45,943 bases of DNA, taken from a virus. The position numbers and the translations under genes are program-made. Location of the stretch: IMG/VR virus record IMGVR_UViG_3300023084_000038, positions 1-45,943 of that record. One strand, written 5' to 3'. Below are positions 45,844-45,943 of this stretch, one piece after another. Under the pieces are notes generated by a model. The model was not told where the DNA came from, searched no databases, and saw only the letters and a program-made list of their open reading frames with translations. How positions within the stretch are numbered: the first letter of the stretch is position 1; the number at the start of each line of letters is the position of its first letter.

Positions 45844-45943
45844 GGTTGGCGGGCCAGTTTAGAAATACCGCTGTGGAAAAAGCTAGGGTGATACCTGCAC
45901 ACGTAACATATTGATCGACGCACCAGAGTGCGGAAGCCATCAG
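45844..45943. other. G+C-rich non-coding tail of the window
   Basis: The last 100 bases contain 52 G or C, far above the AT-rich genes around. There is no ATG on the plus strand; on the minus strand only a 40-codon frame overlaps the end of the GIY-YIG gene. Compact stems are present, including the hairpin at 45919-45932. It may be the start of a structured RNA, a leader or a DNA site continuing beyond the window. No match to a family I know. Confidence 0.45.
45919..45932. other. Perfect small hairpin CGCAC-CAGA-GTGCG
   Basis: A five-base-pair, G+C-rich stem with a four-base loop in the non-coding tail. No T-run follows on the plus strand, so it is not an ordinary intrinsic terminator there. 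Confidence 0.45.

Noticed and set aside
45844-45943. 40-codon minus-strand frame starting near the right edge
   Set aside because: It overlaps the end of the GIY-YIG gene, has no visible ribosome binding site in the window and does not resemble a known protein.
45844-45943. tRNA or group I intron end after the GIY-YIG gene
   Set aside because: No cloverleaf with T-loop GTTC-type sequence and no recognisable intron core elements.

Overview
This window looks like part of a tailed-phage genome: a marine-type, T4-like contractile-tail myovirus with AT-rich DNA. Recognisable T4-type genes include gp25, gp53, gp5, gp6, the late sigma factor gp55 and the recombination pair gp47/gp46. The long baseplate and fibre proteins, the low G+C and the style of the fibre proteins resemble phages of marine bacteria such as SAR11 or Prochlorococcus. 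That host guess is inference; nothing in the window identifies the host.

Layout. Everything from 1 to 41430 is on the minus strand; everything from 41507 to 45843 is on the plus strand. Read in transcription order from the divergent promoter region at about 41431-41506, the minus strand carries a baseplate and fibre block: a tail-tube/baseplate junction protein, gp53, a 907-residue hub-like protein, gp5, gp25, a long gp6, a 5081-residue giant protein, a 204-residue structural protein, three related fibre proteins and a 312-residue structural protein. Five T4-type late promoter motifs (core TAAATA) lie 20-30 bases before start codons in this block.

Below 9507 the character changes. A tightly overlapping nine-gene cassette (1-9451) encodes two related GT-A-like glycosyltransferases, a GT2-like glycosyltransferase, two unknown proteins, four radical SAM proteins and an SGNH-hydrolase-like protein cut by the window edge. 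It has its own sigma70-type promoter (TTGACA-17-TACAAT) with a palindrome at the expected transcription start, and I see no late motif in front of it. This is the most unusual part of the window: an apparently host-polymerase-driven modification pathway, probably acting on a glycan or protein, next to the fibre genes.

The plus strand carries gp55 (from a consensus TTGACA-17-TATAAT promoter), gp47 (TTG start, own sigma70-type promoter), gp46, a small conserved-looking protein and a GIY-YIG nuclease-like protein. It ends in 100 bases of non-coding sequence with much higher G+C than the rest. Logically, gp55 would direct the late promoters of the opposite strand, while gp46/gp47 process DNA ends for recombination-dependent replication. 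No tRNA, CRISPR array, insertion sequence or integrase was seen.
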